64,000 nt of DNA from NCBI GenBank assembly GCA_033064195.1, contig JARBJD010000212.1, positions 1 through 64,000 on the forward strand, read 5' to 3'. The stretch is from Blattamonas nauphoetae. Lineage: Eukaryota > Preaxostyla > Oxymonadida. The notes beneath the pieces are model-generated. The model had not been told where the DNA came from. It did no database searches and saw only the letters and a list, made by a program, of their open reading frames with translations. Positions 1-11,111 of this stretch are shown here, in pieces. A program made the position numbers and the translations under genes. The number at the start of each line of letters is the position of its first letter. Within the stretch, counting starts at the first letter, position 1.

Positions 1-660
1 GATGATGGGAGGCGAAGCAGAGCGAACAGTGATGATGGGAGGCGATGCACAGCGAACGGTGATGATGGGAGGCGAAGAGCAGGGCGAACGGTGATGATGG
101 GAGGCGAAGCAGGGCGGAGCGAGTGATGATGGGAGGCGATGCACAACGATTCGGGATGATGGGAGGCGATGCACAGCGAACGGAGCGTGATGGGAGGCGA
201 AGCAGAGCGAACAGTGATGATGGGAATCGAAGCACAGCGAACGAACGTGATGGGAGGCGATGCACAGCGATTCGGGATGATGGGAGGCGATGCACAGCGA
301 ACGAACGCGATGGGGAGGCGATGCACAACGATTCAGGGATGATGGGAGGCGATGCACAGCGAACGAACGTGATGGGAGGCGAAGCAGAGCGAACAGTGAT
401 GATGGGAATCGAAGCACAGCGAACGAACGCGATGGGAGGCGATGCACAACGATTCGGGATGATGGGAGGCGATGCACAGCGAACGAACGTGATGGGAGGC
501 GAAGCAGAGCGAAGATGCAGTGATGATGGGAGGCGAAGCAGAGCGAACAGTGATGATGGGAGGCGATGAAACTGGAGGCGAACGGTGATGATGGGAGGCG
601 AAGCAGAGCAAACAATGATGATGGGAATCGAAGCACAGCGAACGAACGTGATGGGAGGTG
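1..660. repeat. GA-rich minisatellite, units of about 30 bp
   Basis: A tandem array of short units built on gatgatgggaggcgaagca followed by a variable end (gagcgaacagt, cagcgaacgaacg, caacgattcgg and similar). Unit length varies from about 24 to 31 bp. The array runs off the left edge of the window, so its full size is unknown. Both strands stay open in several frames, but only because the units lack stops. The right end dissolves into degenerate units between about 600 and 730 and is followed directly by the transposase remnant. I see no gene in it. Confidence 0.9.
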
Positions 661-738
661 ATGCACAACAGATGGAAGTGATCACAAATGATTCACTGCG
701 ACTGGGAGGCGATGGGATGCAAGTAGCGGCGATGTGTA

Positions 739-1473
739 GCGATCAGACGAAATTGGGGACGATGAGAGCTGCAACTGAGCGTGCTCTCATCATTCTAGAT
801 GGCCACGTCTCACGTTCGCAACCTGACCTTATGTCGTGGCTTGCTGCACATCAAATTGATGTTATAGTTCTCCCCTCTCACACTTCGGAGTTCCTTCAGC
901 CATTGGATCAAGTTGTGAACAAAGAGTGGAAGAAAGCACTCAAGTCTGTCAGTATGCCGAAGGACAAGAACGACCAATCACAACTGAACCAATTTATGAA
1001 TAAGATTGATGGGGCGGTGACAAGAGCTCTCAAGCTGACTACATCCGGAAAGGATTCGAAGTGTGGTCTCATCCTTAGGTCTCCCACAAAATGCTGATGA
1101 GTCTACGAAATGTGGGGCAGACCTTTGAAGAGTGGAAACAGACAAACACTCTTCAAAAAGTAGATGACGAGTTGAATGTGAACTCAGATGACGGACTTGA
1201 CTGTAACTGGAAGAACCAAATCAAAGGGGACCATCTCGATGAATGGGAATCGTTTACTGTAGAAACGACAACTCGATCCCACCTTTGAAGCCCTCTGCAT
1301 CGTTTCCGATCAGTGGGCATGTATTATCAGATCCATACTTCCTCCATCGTTGGTTCGAGCACAACGCTGCCCAAAACGGGTTGAAGAGGAGAGAAGTCGC
1401 TCGCCGCGCCAGAAATGAACGGAGGAGAGCGGCAACGTTTAGGAAGCTTGAGAAGCTCAAGGAAAACAAGTGA
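739..1473 (+). mobile_element. Broken DDE_1 (pogo/Tigger-type) transposase remnant
   Basis: The translation contains the second and third acidic sites of a DDE_1 transposase, IILDGHVSR and LPSHTSEFLQPLDQVV, followed by NKEWKKAL, as in pogo/Tigger/Fot1-like elements of the Tc1/mariner superfamily. A basic tail (residues around KRREVARRARNERRRA, about 1380-1435) lies in another frame. The N-terminal DNA-binding part and the first catalytic Asp are absent; the minisatellite occupies their place. At least two frame changes separate the pieces. It is therefore a dead fragment of a plain DNA transposon. It belongs to the same broad family as the much more complete element at 41515-43136, but the two sequences are clearly diverged. 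Confidence 0.7.
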
Positions 1474-1934
1474 AGACCCCTCAACATGTGTCGCGAGAAT
1501 TAAGAGTGATTCATGATGACAGCAGCGAGTCTTCAATTAGCCTCGGCCATGACGAAGAGTTCGATGATGTGGCCTTCATTCATGATCCGAATGAGAGTGA
1601 TGATGACGATTCACTGTCTGAGTTAACCGATGGGAGCGTTTCGGAATCTATTTCAAATCATCTCAATCATCTCATGTCAGCAATCCACGGACGACTTCCT
1701 GGGAAAAGGAAAACTCGTCCTCCAAGCTCATTCAAACACAGACGCAAGTTCCCACCAGTAGGATATCGAATGACAGTCTCCGAGGACCACAGCAAAACTT
1801 TGTGGTTGATGCTGGGGGATGATCCTTCTGGATTCCGACAGCGATTGATTTCGTACATCTCTCTCCTTCTCCTCATCAAATGCTTCCTCCTCAAACTCCG
1901 CATGTTGCTCTCTTCTTCGTCTCTTCCGATTTGA
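1470..1934 (+). CDS. Unrecognised acidic ORF next to the transposase remnant
   Basis: An open frame of 154 codons. The first half is rich in Asp, Glu and Ser (for example ESDDDDSLSELTDG), then a basic Pro-rich stretch follows (GRLPGKRKTRPPSSFKHRR). I do not recognise a family. It could be the C-terminal tail of the transposase remnant read in another frame, since acidic tails occur in pogo-like transposases, or a chance ORF. No introns or signals are evident. The region from 1934 to 2465 holds nothing I can assign. Confidence 0.2.
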   Translation: MKTPQHVSRELRVIHDDSSESSISLGHDEEFDDVAFIHDPNESDDDDSLSELTDGSVSESISNHLNHLMSAIHGRLPGKRKTRPPSSFKHRRKFPPVGYRMTVSEDHSKTLWLMLGDDPSGFRQRLISYISLLLLIKCFLLKLRMLLSSSSLPI

Positions 1935-2465
1935 ATGGAGCATTTGGCAGACTAGTCATGAGGTCAGAACATCGAACACCCGTTCAGCAGACTGGTTCTA
2001 ATCTCAATGTTGTTCTCGCTCTCAAACTCGGACTCAGTCTCGAGCGACTGTCGTCAACAGCTGTGATGCAGATGAAGATCCTGTCTCCTGACTCGCGAAT
2101 ATCATGAACTATCATCTCCTCATCTGGTTCAGAAAGGAACAAAACCTCGATCACCTTGAGATTGTGGGGCGGGAGGAACAGCGACTACATGTTGTTCGAG
2201 TTGGAGGTGTCACCGGCAATGGAAAGAAAGTGGTCATCGAGTGAGATATGGTGTTTGGACAAACTCACTATTGATCACACAGCGGATTAAGGACTGACAA
2301 CGAGGAAGAAGTTGATAAAATCCACTGGAATCAGAAGCTGCACCATGTATACGTTCAATTGACTACAATCCACTCACCCAGAAGTAGTTCACATTCGGGC
2401 TGTCGCTGGGCACTGATGCGAGTTTTCAGATGTTCTTGTCGCTTATGCCAGGAGGCCTCGCATAA

Positions 2466-5400
2466 TGGAAGTTTGATGCCTCCTCCCCTCATCCGCATCG
2501 CAGAATTGATCGTTGTCCCTCCTCCCTCATCCGCATCGCACAAATCAGGTTTGTTCCTCCTCCCCTCATCCACATCGCAGAATTGATCGTTGTCCCTCCT
2601 TCCCTCATCCGCATCGCACAAATCAGGTTTGTTCCTCCTCCCTCATCCGCATCGCAGAAATCAGGTTTGCTCCCTCCTCCCTCATCCGCATCGCAGAAAA
2701 CTTGTTTGCTCCCTCCTCCCCTCATCCGCATCGCAGAAATCAGGTTTGCTCCCTCCTCCCTCATCCGCATCGCAGAATTGATCGTTGTCCCTCCTTCCCT
2801 CATCCGCATCGCACAAATCCAGGTTTGTTCCCTCCTCCCTCATCCGCATCGCAGAAATCAGGTTTGCTCCCTCCTCCCTCATCCGCATCGCAGAAATCTT
2901 GTTGCTCCCTCCTCCCCTCATCCGCATCGCGAAGTCAGGTTGCTCCCTCCTCCCTCATCCGCATCCCTTAGGTGATCGTTGTCCCTCCTCCCCTCATCCG
3001 CATCGCAGAAATCAGGTTTGTTCCTCCTCCCTCATCCGCATCGCAGAAATCTTGTTTGTTCCCTCCTCCCCTCATCCGCATCGCAGAAATCAGGTTTGCT
3101 CCCTCCTCCATTCATCCGCATCGCAGAATTGATCGTTGTCCTCCTCCCCTCATCCGCATCGCAGAAATCTTGTTTGTTCCCTCCTCCCCTCATCCGCATC
3201 GCAGAAATCAGGTTTGTTCCCTCCTCCTCTCATCCGCATCGCAGAAATCTTGTTTGTTCCCTCCTCCCCTCATCCGCATCGCAGAAATCAGGTTTGCTCC
3301 TCCTCCCTCATCCGCATCGCAGAAAACTTGTTTGCTCCCTCCCCTCATCCGCATCGCAGAAATCAGGTTTGCTCCCTCCTCCCTCATCCGCATCGCAGAA
3401 TTGATCGTTTGTCCCTCCTTCCTCATCCGCATCGCACAAATCAGGTTTGTTCCCTCCTCCCTCATCCGCATCGCAGAAATCAGGTTTGCTCCCTCCTCCC
3501 TCATCCGCATCGCAGAAAACTTGTTTGCTCCCTCCTCCCTCATCCGCATCGCAGAAATCAGGTTTGCTCCCTCCTCCCTCATCCGCATCGCAGAATTGAT
3601 CGTTGTCCCTCCTCCCTCATCCGCATCGCAGAAATCAGGTTTGTTCCCTCCTCCCTCATCCGCATCGCAGAAATCTTGTTTGTTCCCTCCTCCCTCATCC
3701 GCATCGCAGAAATCAGGTTTGCTCCTCCTCCATTCATCCGCATCGCAGGGTGATCGTTGTCCCTCCTCCCTCATCCGCATCGCAGAAATCTTGTTTGTTC
3801 CCTCCTCCCCTCATCCGCATCGCAGAAATCAGGTTTGTTCCCTCCTCCTCTCATCCGCATCGCAGAAATCTTGTTTGTTCCCTCCTCCCCTCATCCGCAT
3901 CGCAGAAATCTTGTTTGTTCCCTCCTCCTCTCATCCGCATCCCAGAAATCAGGTTTGCTCCCTCCTCCTCTCATCCGCATCGCAGAAATCTTGTTTGTTC
4001 CCTCCTCCCCTCATCCGCATCGCAGAAATCAGGTTTGTTCCTCCTCCTCTCATCCGCATCGCAGAAACTTGTTTGTTCCCTCCTCCTCTCATCCGCATCG
4101 CAGAAATCAGGTTTGCTCCCTCCTCCTCTCATCCGCATCGCAGAAATCAGGTTTGTTCCCTCCTCCTCATCCGCATCGCAGAATTGATCGTTGTCCCTCC
4201 TCCCCTCATCCGCATCGCAGAAATCAGGTTTGTTCCCTCCTCCTCTCATCCGCATCGCAGAAATCAGGTTTGCTCCCTCCTCCCTCATCCGCATCGCAGA
4301 ATTGATCGTTGTCCCTCCTCCCTCATCCGCATCGCAGAAATCAGGTTTGTTCCCTCCTCCCTCATCCGCATCGCAGAAATCTTGTTTGTTCCCTCCTCCC
4401 CTCATCCGCATCGCAGAAATCAGGTTTGTTCCCTCCTCCTCTCATCCGCATCGCAGAAAACTTGTTTGTTCCCTCCTCCTCTCATCCGCATCGCAGAAAT
4501 CAGGTTTGCTCCCTCCTCCTCTCATCCGCATCGCAGAAATCTTGTTTGTTCCCTCCTCCCTCATCCGCATCGCAGAAATCAGGTTTGTTCCCTCCTCCTC
4601 TCATCCGCATCGCAGAAAACTTGTTTGTTCCTCCTCCTCTCATCCGCATCGAAATCAGGTTTGCTCCCTCCTCCTCTCATCCGCATCGCAGAAATCAGGT
4701 TTGCTCCCTCCTCCTCTCATCCGCATCGCAGAAATCAGGTTTGCTCCCTCCTCCCCTCATCCGCATCGCAGAAATCAGGTTTACTCCCTCCTCCCTCATC
4801 CGCATCGCAGAATTGATCGTTGTCCCTCCTCCCTCATCCGCATCGCAGAAATCAGGTTTGTTCCCTCCTCCTCTCATCCGCATCGCAGAAATCAGGTTTG
4901 CTCCCTCCTCCCCTCATCCGCATCGCAGAAATCAGGTTTACTCCCTCCTCCCTCATCCGCATCGCAGAAATCAGGTTTGTTCCCTCCTCCCTCATCCGCA
5001 TCGCAGAAATCTTGTTTGTTCCCTCCTCCCTCATCCGCATCGCAGAAATCAGGTTTGTTCCCTCCTCCCCTCATCCGCATCGCAGAAATCAGGTTTGTTC
5101 CCTCCTCCTCTCATCCGCATCGCAGAAATCTTGTTTGTTCCCTCCTCCCTCATCCGCATCGCAGAATTGATCGTTGTCCCTCCTCCCCTCATCCGCATCG
5201 CAGAATTGATCGTTGTCCCTCCTCCCTCTCATCCGCATCGCAGAAATCAGGTTTGTTCCCTCCTCCCCTCATCCGCATCGCAGAAATCTTGTTTGTTCCC
5301 TCCTCCCTCATCCGCATCGCAGAAATCAGGTTTGTTCCCTCCTCCCTCATCCGCATCGCAGAAATCAGGTTTGTTCCCTCCTCCTCTCATCCGCATCGCA

Positions 5401-6240
5401 GAAATCTTGTTTGTTCCTCCTCCCTCATCCGCATCGCAGAGACTTGTTTGTTCCCTCCTTCCCTCATCCGCATCGCAGAAATCAGGTTTGCTCCCTCCTC
5501 CTCTCATCCGCATCGCAGAAATCAGGTTTGCTCCCTCCTCCTCTCATCCGCATCGCAGAAATCAGGTTTGTTCCCTCCTCCCTCATCCGCATCGCAGAAT
5601 TGATCGTTGTCCCTCCTCCCCTCATCCGCATCGCAGAAATCAGGTTTGTTCCTCCTCCTCTCATCCGCATCGCAGAAAACTTGTTTGTTCCTCCTCCTCT
5701 CATCCGCATCGCAGAAATCAGGTTTGCTCCCTCCTCCTCTCATCCGCATCGCAGAAAACTTGTTTGTTCCCTCCTCCCTCATCCGCATCGCAGAAATCAG
5801 GTTTGCTCCCTCCTCCTCTCATCCGCATCGCAGAATTGATCGTTGTCCCTCCTCCCTCATCCGCATCGCAGAATTGATCGTTGTCCCTCCTCCCTCATCC
5901 GCATCGCAGAAATCTTGTTTGTTCCCTCCTCCCTCATCCGCATCGCAGAAATCAGGTTTGTTCCCTCCTCTCCTCATCCGCATCGCAGAAATCAGGTTTG
6001 CTCCCTCCTCCCTCATCCGCATCGCAGAGACTTGTTTGTTCCTCCTTCCCTCATCCGCATCGCAGAATTGATCGTTGTCCCTCCTCCCTCATCCGCATCG
6101 CACAAATCAGGTTTGTTCCTCCTCCCTCATCCGCATCGCACAAATCAGGTTTGTTCCCTCCTCCCCTCATCCGCATCGCTGGAATCTTCTTTCTTCCCTC
6201 CCTTCCTTATCCGCCTCGCCAGATTAAAGTTTGTTCCCGA
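2466..6240. repeat. 3.8-kb CT-rich minisatellite, ~39-bp units, about 95 copies
   Basis: Every unit has an almost constant core, ctcatccgcatcgcag, and a variable linker ending in a ccctcctcc run. Four linker classes recur: aaatcaggtttgytcc, aaatcttgtttgttcc, aaaacttgtttgytcc and aattgatcgttgtccc. Unit length wanders between about 36 and 41 bp because of changes in the C/T run. The strands are strongly asymmetric: pyrimidine-rich on plus, purine-rich on minus. Many long open frames exist in all six frames (repeats such as LIRIAEIRFAPSS or CDADEGGGNKPDF), but they are by-products of the repeat. Edge units degenerate at 2466-2600 and after about 6170. Confidence 0.95.
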
Positions 6241-7576
6241 ACTGACCTCCATCACCTCCCTCCTCTGCTCTCCTCCCAAACCTTCCCCAGATCAAATCCA
6301 CTGCTGAGCCATGTTTCGGCAATCCGTTTCATCTTGATCCATCGTGTCAATCTGACACTTGACTTGATTGACATGTGCCGAGATCAAGCTCATTCCCTGT
6401 GTCGCTGGATTCATTTTGATGGTTCCTGATCGATGTTCCCATTTTTGAATATCATTTCTCAAAATTGTGTTGAATCTATTGAAGATAGTTAGGTTGAATT
6501 CACATTGTGCATAATATCCAATCTTTAAGAGCCAATCTTCCTTCTTTTTCCCGATGATTTTTGATCTGACCCATAAACTGAACACACAACCAGTTTAGCA
6601 GGTTTTTCTCGGGAAGGAGGACTTTTTTAACTCTATCATTTCACACAGTTCATATTCACCACATCCTCTATCGTTTCAAAGAAAATGCCGAATTAGTGAC
6701 ACCGGACTAATTGGTGACACTACTATCAGCAAGTCATAATTTCGCTCTTCGTTTGAATCTCATTTTGTCGCCTCATGTGGCAAAATATGAACATAAATCA
6801 ATTAGATGAGAACAGAAGTTTTCATAATTCAACCCTGGATCAGGCCGTAAGAAAAGAGCTGGAATCGTGGTCACGGAAGAGTTAAAACGGTTTGTCATTG
6901 ATAGAGGGAGTAATTCCGGATTCAGAAAACAATATCGGTTGTATGATCGTGATACTGCCAAGATTTCGAGGTGTTGAATGCCATTCTAACAAGATAGAGT
7001 CCGAGACTGGAACAAAATTAAAACCATGGTTCGATCTCATCACTTCAGGATACAGCAATGTTTAATCGCCAGGGAGACTGGTGGAACCAATCAATCTCTC
7101 TTAATAGTTCAACTGTTTGCGTGACCAGTCTTTCTTATCTCGTTAGACCAAGGAACAGGAACTTATAAGGAACACCTTCGCTCTCTTCAAAGAGGATTCC
7201 ATTCAATGTCTTCTCGATCATCTCCGAGGTTCGTCCATTTCATCTTTGGCTGAACCATATTTTCGTATTTCAGGATCAGAACCAACTGTGTCTGACGAGA
7301 ATGTTGGATGGTTCTTAGATGGCTTCTCTGAACCGTTCAGGCAATATTTCATTCCCAACCGTGTTGTGTGCCTCGTTCATCGTTGATTTTTTCAGCATCT
7401 GCAGAAGTGTGTCATGGGCTGTCTTTTGATTATTGGTCTGTTTTCATTCTCATCTTCACACTCGCAGTCCAATCCACAATATCCGAAAATTGTGAGAATA
7501 TGTTGGTCAAAGTCCTTTCACAAATCATCGTCGCTCATTCACATGACAACATTCCTGTTAACTCGACAGAAGACGT
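6241..7576. other. Stretch without an identifiable gene
   Basis: Only short unrelated ORFs on both strands. From about 7100 fragments in changing frames may be the decayed 5' part of the gene that becomes clear at 7577, but I cannot connect them. A small sequence at 6709-6726 (attggtgacactactat) closely matches the terminal sequence of the transposon at 52053-52644 (attggtgacgccactat), so a transposon-end relic probably sits here. Confidence 0.4.
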
Positions 7577-10500
7577 GTGTTCTTGATCATCTCATCATTT
7601 TGTCCAGTTCTCCTATTTTGTGTATCAATTCCTTTCACATCGAGTTGGACTGAGGCTGATGCTGAGAACCCTCCAGGAGCACAATTTGAAGTGGTTTTCG
7701 ATGGAGTTTCTTGTCGACAGTTGCCAACCTTCCCGAACTCCTTCCGAACACCCCCAAATCGTCCTCACTCGACCGACTCCCCTTCTCAACTCTGCCATCG
7801 ACGACATCAACACACGCTTCTCCATCTCCGATCTGTCTCGATATCTCTCCGCTCCTCCCGATCTTACAGATGAATTTGACCAGGATTCATCAGCCAGAAC
7901 CGACCTCGCCTTTGATGTGCTGTTTCTGTCTCTGCTGAGCATTGTGTCGGACGAAGCATTCCACAAACCAGCTCGACACTTCCTGGCCCGCATGTTTGAG
8001 ATGTCGGAAGGCGAGTTGGAAAGACTTCTGTTGGAGCGAGAGGTTCGACGTGGAGATTTGGAGATGGATTGGCTGGGCGAGGGAAGAACGAAAGAAGGCA
8101 CTCTGTCGTTCGCAGAAGGAGTGTGGATGTTGCTGGGAAGAAGAGAGACAGAATGGGAACGAGACGAAGACACGAACGAGGCAGCCACGGACGAAGGGAA
8201 TGAGGGAAACACAGAACAAGAACCCGAAAGTGTGGAGTATCCTCGAACTGTCAGAAGCTCCACGTTTCACGCTCAAACATCAACCCCAACTGTCTTCCTC
8301 CATCGAGTGGCGTGCTTGTTAGTCTCTGCTCTTTTCTCGGCTGCATCCGATTGTCTCCCATCCAACCACAATCCGACTGCATCGACAGACACGACACACA
8401 ACCATCACGACTCGTCTGACGACATTGCGTCTGAATCGAACAATCACAAAATGAATGAATCGCACCTGTTCAGGATCTGTCTGAAACTGACTGGCTGGCT
8501 CCAAACAACTTTTGAGAAATGGAAGTCAGGCTCTGTGTTCACCAAAACAGTCCGGATGGATGTAGAGTCGGCCGTGTCTCTCGTGTTCCTCCTTCTTCCC
8601 CACGCCGACCTCGACTGGCAATGCTTCCTCGTCTTCCTCCTTCACACCTTCTCCCACTTCACCGAAATGGTACCCCGCGTGATCACTCCCGACCTCGTCC
8701 GAAAAGTGGCTCTCTTCTTCGCCCGTCTCACCCCATCGCTCCCACACAAGCTCGTGCGGAGTGTGGAGTACGGTGTGAGGCGGATGTTAGAGGGAAGATC
8801 GCATTCTCAATACGGATGCAGTTTAGAAGAGGCAGCCGAGCTGTGCAGACCGATTCTGGACGACCTGATGAATCGGTTGGAGAGTGAGGTGGAGGGAAGG
8901 AGAGAGATTGCAGCGCAGATTTGGGTGATTGTGTCGTCGAATGACTATCACCTGCTTGACGAGTTCCGACCACGCGTCCATCTTCTCTCTGTCCTCACCG
9001 ATGCTACTGACCACGACGAAGCGTTCTTCATCCTTCGTGCCTGCACCAAAACCTTCGCTGAAGCAAAATCCAACTTCCTTGTTCAGCCCCAACTTCTCTA
9101 CACACACTCTTCCACCATCCTTCGATTTGGGAAGAAGATGGACAAACCACTGCTGGTGCTCGAGGCGTGGAGACTGCTTCTCCAGATGCTGATGCTTCTG
9201 TATGCACGATTTGAAAATGCAAAAAGACGGGAAGAAAGAATTTATGGAGATGTCTGAACAGCTCGTGGTGGAGTTCGTTGCGACGGTGGAGAGAGCGCTG
9301 CTGATCCGAGGACAGTTTGATCAGACATTCGGGAAGGAGGCAGACTACAGCATGTTGTGTCATTTCATGATGTCATCTTACAGCAACTTCCACCCACTGT
9401 TCCCGCACATCGATTTCTCTCCGCTGATTCTCTCCCTCATTCCTGCCGTCACAGACATACCGCTTCTTTTTGGAAGGAACAAAAATTCAATCTGGGTTTC
9501 GGTTCCTTATCACAATCAGATCACTATTCCTTCCTTCAAACCACCGACTCCGTTCCTCTTCATCCCAACTTCACCTTCATTCCCGACAGAACAATCAGTG
9601 CTTGACGACATTCTGAACCTCCAGATCAATCGTGCACAGTCAATCCTTCGATCACGTCTGGATATCGACGCATCTGATCAAAGTGAAGAAGAACACAGGA
9701 ACATTCAGATGAGTTACTGCCTCCCCAACCCACTTCGTGTGAAGTTGGCTTTGGAGTTCGCCATCCACGTCCCTCGTCTTCTGCACACATTCATCCCTTT
9801 CGTCAGAGCCAAACAAACCCAGACGGAACCAGGAAACCTCAGACATTGGAGAATACAGTTGTATCACACAGCGAACTCGATCATCTCCAGCTTCACTCTA
9901 ATGCTCCTCACCAGACTTGTAAAAAGACCAATTCTGGGGGTCGATCGAATTGGCCAATTGGATTTCCAATTTGTCCAATTGGTCAATTCGATCAAAAATT
10001 GTTACAAGTCCTCCAATTCACTGTTTGTTATGAGCTTTTTTGGGAAAATTTGTTTCAAGAGAAATAGGTTTGTGGATAAAGAGATGAAGTGGTTGAAAAG
10101 ATGATGAAAGGGTCGATCGGACCAGAGAACTACGCTTGATCCTCGGTTGGGGAGAAAGTATAGATCCCAAACAATCTAATCTTACAACATCCGCTGAGTT
10201 AAAGACACAGTTTGACAGAGAATCTTCTTTTTTATTGACTTTTCTCTTTGATCTCCCCCATTTTTCATCTTCAAGTCACGATTCGAGAAATCGTCAGAAA
10301 AGAGTGGTGAAACGGTATAAAAGCGAGTATAAATGACAAAAATATCGTGATGAAGTGGCGATGATCAGATTAGAGTGACAAGTTGTCCGATTGGACATTT
10401 CACAAGTCTGCTCCTCACAACAGAACATCAATATATCCAACCTTCTCTTCCGGTCGACATCGGTCTCGCCTGTTGGACACTGACAGGAGGACACACGTCA

Positions 10501-10845
10501 GACGCAATCCCTCCCACAAATGAGGAAGACAGGAGTCCATCCGAGTCGACTCTGTCGTTCTTCGAGAATCTTCAGTTTGTTGCGATGTGGATGTTGAATG
10601 GGATGATCGAGTTTCCTTTCTCTCGTCAGTCAAAGAAAATCGACCGCGACCTTCCCATTCTGTGGCAGATGTTCCTCAACTCCATCCTCTTCCACCCGCC
10701 CTTTGATTCATCTTTCGCCCAGACAGCTTCTCAACTGCGTGTGTGTCTTTGGGAGGAAGGCGTGGAGGATGTGGTGGATGCTGTTGGCTGTCTGCTCGAC
10801 AGGTCATTCGGGAACCTGCTTGCTCTGACAACCACATCATCCTGA
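7577..10845 (+). pseudogene. Large alpha-helical gene split by a transposon and a frameshift
   Basis: About 900 codons of coherent helical, Leu-rich protein without a family I can name; the composition suggests a HEAT/ARM-like solenoid. Segments in order: 7620-9220 (including DLTDEFDQDSSARTDLAFDV and FRICLKLTGW), then 9223-9911 (including EQLVVEFVATVERALL), then 10411-10845 (including FVAMWMLNGMIEF). Between the first two segments one base appears lost from the A-run near 9222, and after it the protein resumes as KDGKKEF. The last two segments are separated by the 499-bp transposon at 9912-10410. Without the transposon and one target copy they join in frame as LMLLTTEHQYIQ. No intron fits the first frame change. 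The 5' end is unclear: frames break up upstream of 7620. It could be a recent pseudogene, or an intact gene with an assembly indel plus an allelic insertion. Confidence 0.6.
9912..10410. mobile_element. 499-bp hAT-like MITE inside a gene, 8-bp target duplication
   Basis: The ends are inverted repeats. The left end reads CAGACTTGTAAAAAGACCAA and the complement of the right end reads CAGACTTGTGAAATGTCCAA, 17 of 20 bases identical. The element is flanked by a perfect 8-bp direct repeat, ctcctcac, at 9904-9911 and 10411-10418. This target fits the hAT preference nTnnnnAn. Just inside the ends there are several CCAATT/AATTGG motifs, like subterminal transposase-binding repeats. No transposase is encoded, so it is non-autonomous. 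It inserted into a coding sequence, adding about 65 foreign codons and then a stop to the upstream reading frame. Confidence 0.9.
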
Positions 10846-11111
10846 TGTGACTGATGATGGTCTTGATGATCTTGCTTTCTTGGAATGTCTGTTTTCTGGG
10901 GAAGCAACTCGTTTGGCTACTTGATTGTGGGGAGTGGGAAGTTGCGAGCTACGAGACAGTTGTGAGTCAGGTGCTTTTCATTTTGTGGGGAAGCACCTTT
11001 TCTTCTGCTTTGTAAACATTCTGAGTGAAAACGAATAAGAACCAGAATTGAGTAGAATACCATCGAGAAATACGTAATCTGTCCTTCAGAGGTTACTGAA
11101 ACAGTCAGACA

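Noticed and set aside
2972-5877. Long open frames with LIRIAE, HPHRRN or CDADEG repeats
   Set aside because: All six frames of the repeat are open; none has a start context, a unique part or introns. They are repeat artefacts.
2466-6240. CRISPR-like array of constant cores and variable linkers
   Set aside because: Linkers fall into only four recurring classes, units vary in length, no cas genes exist and the genome is eukaryotic. It is a minisatellite.
9919-10368. A 450-nt intron in the gene at 7577
   Set aside because: GT-AG boundaries exist, but inverted ends and an 8-bp target duplication at 9904/10411 explain the segment fully as a transposon; other introns here are far shorter.
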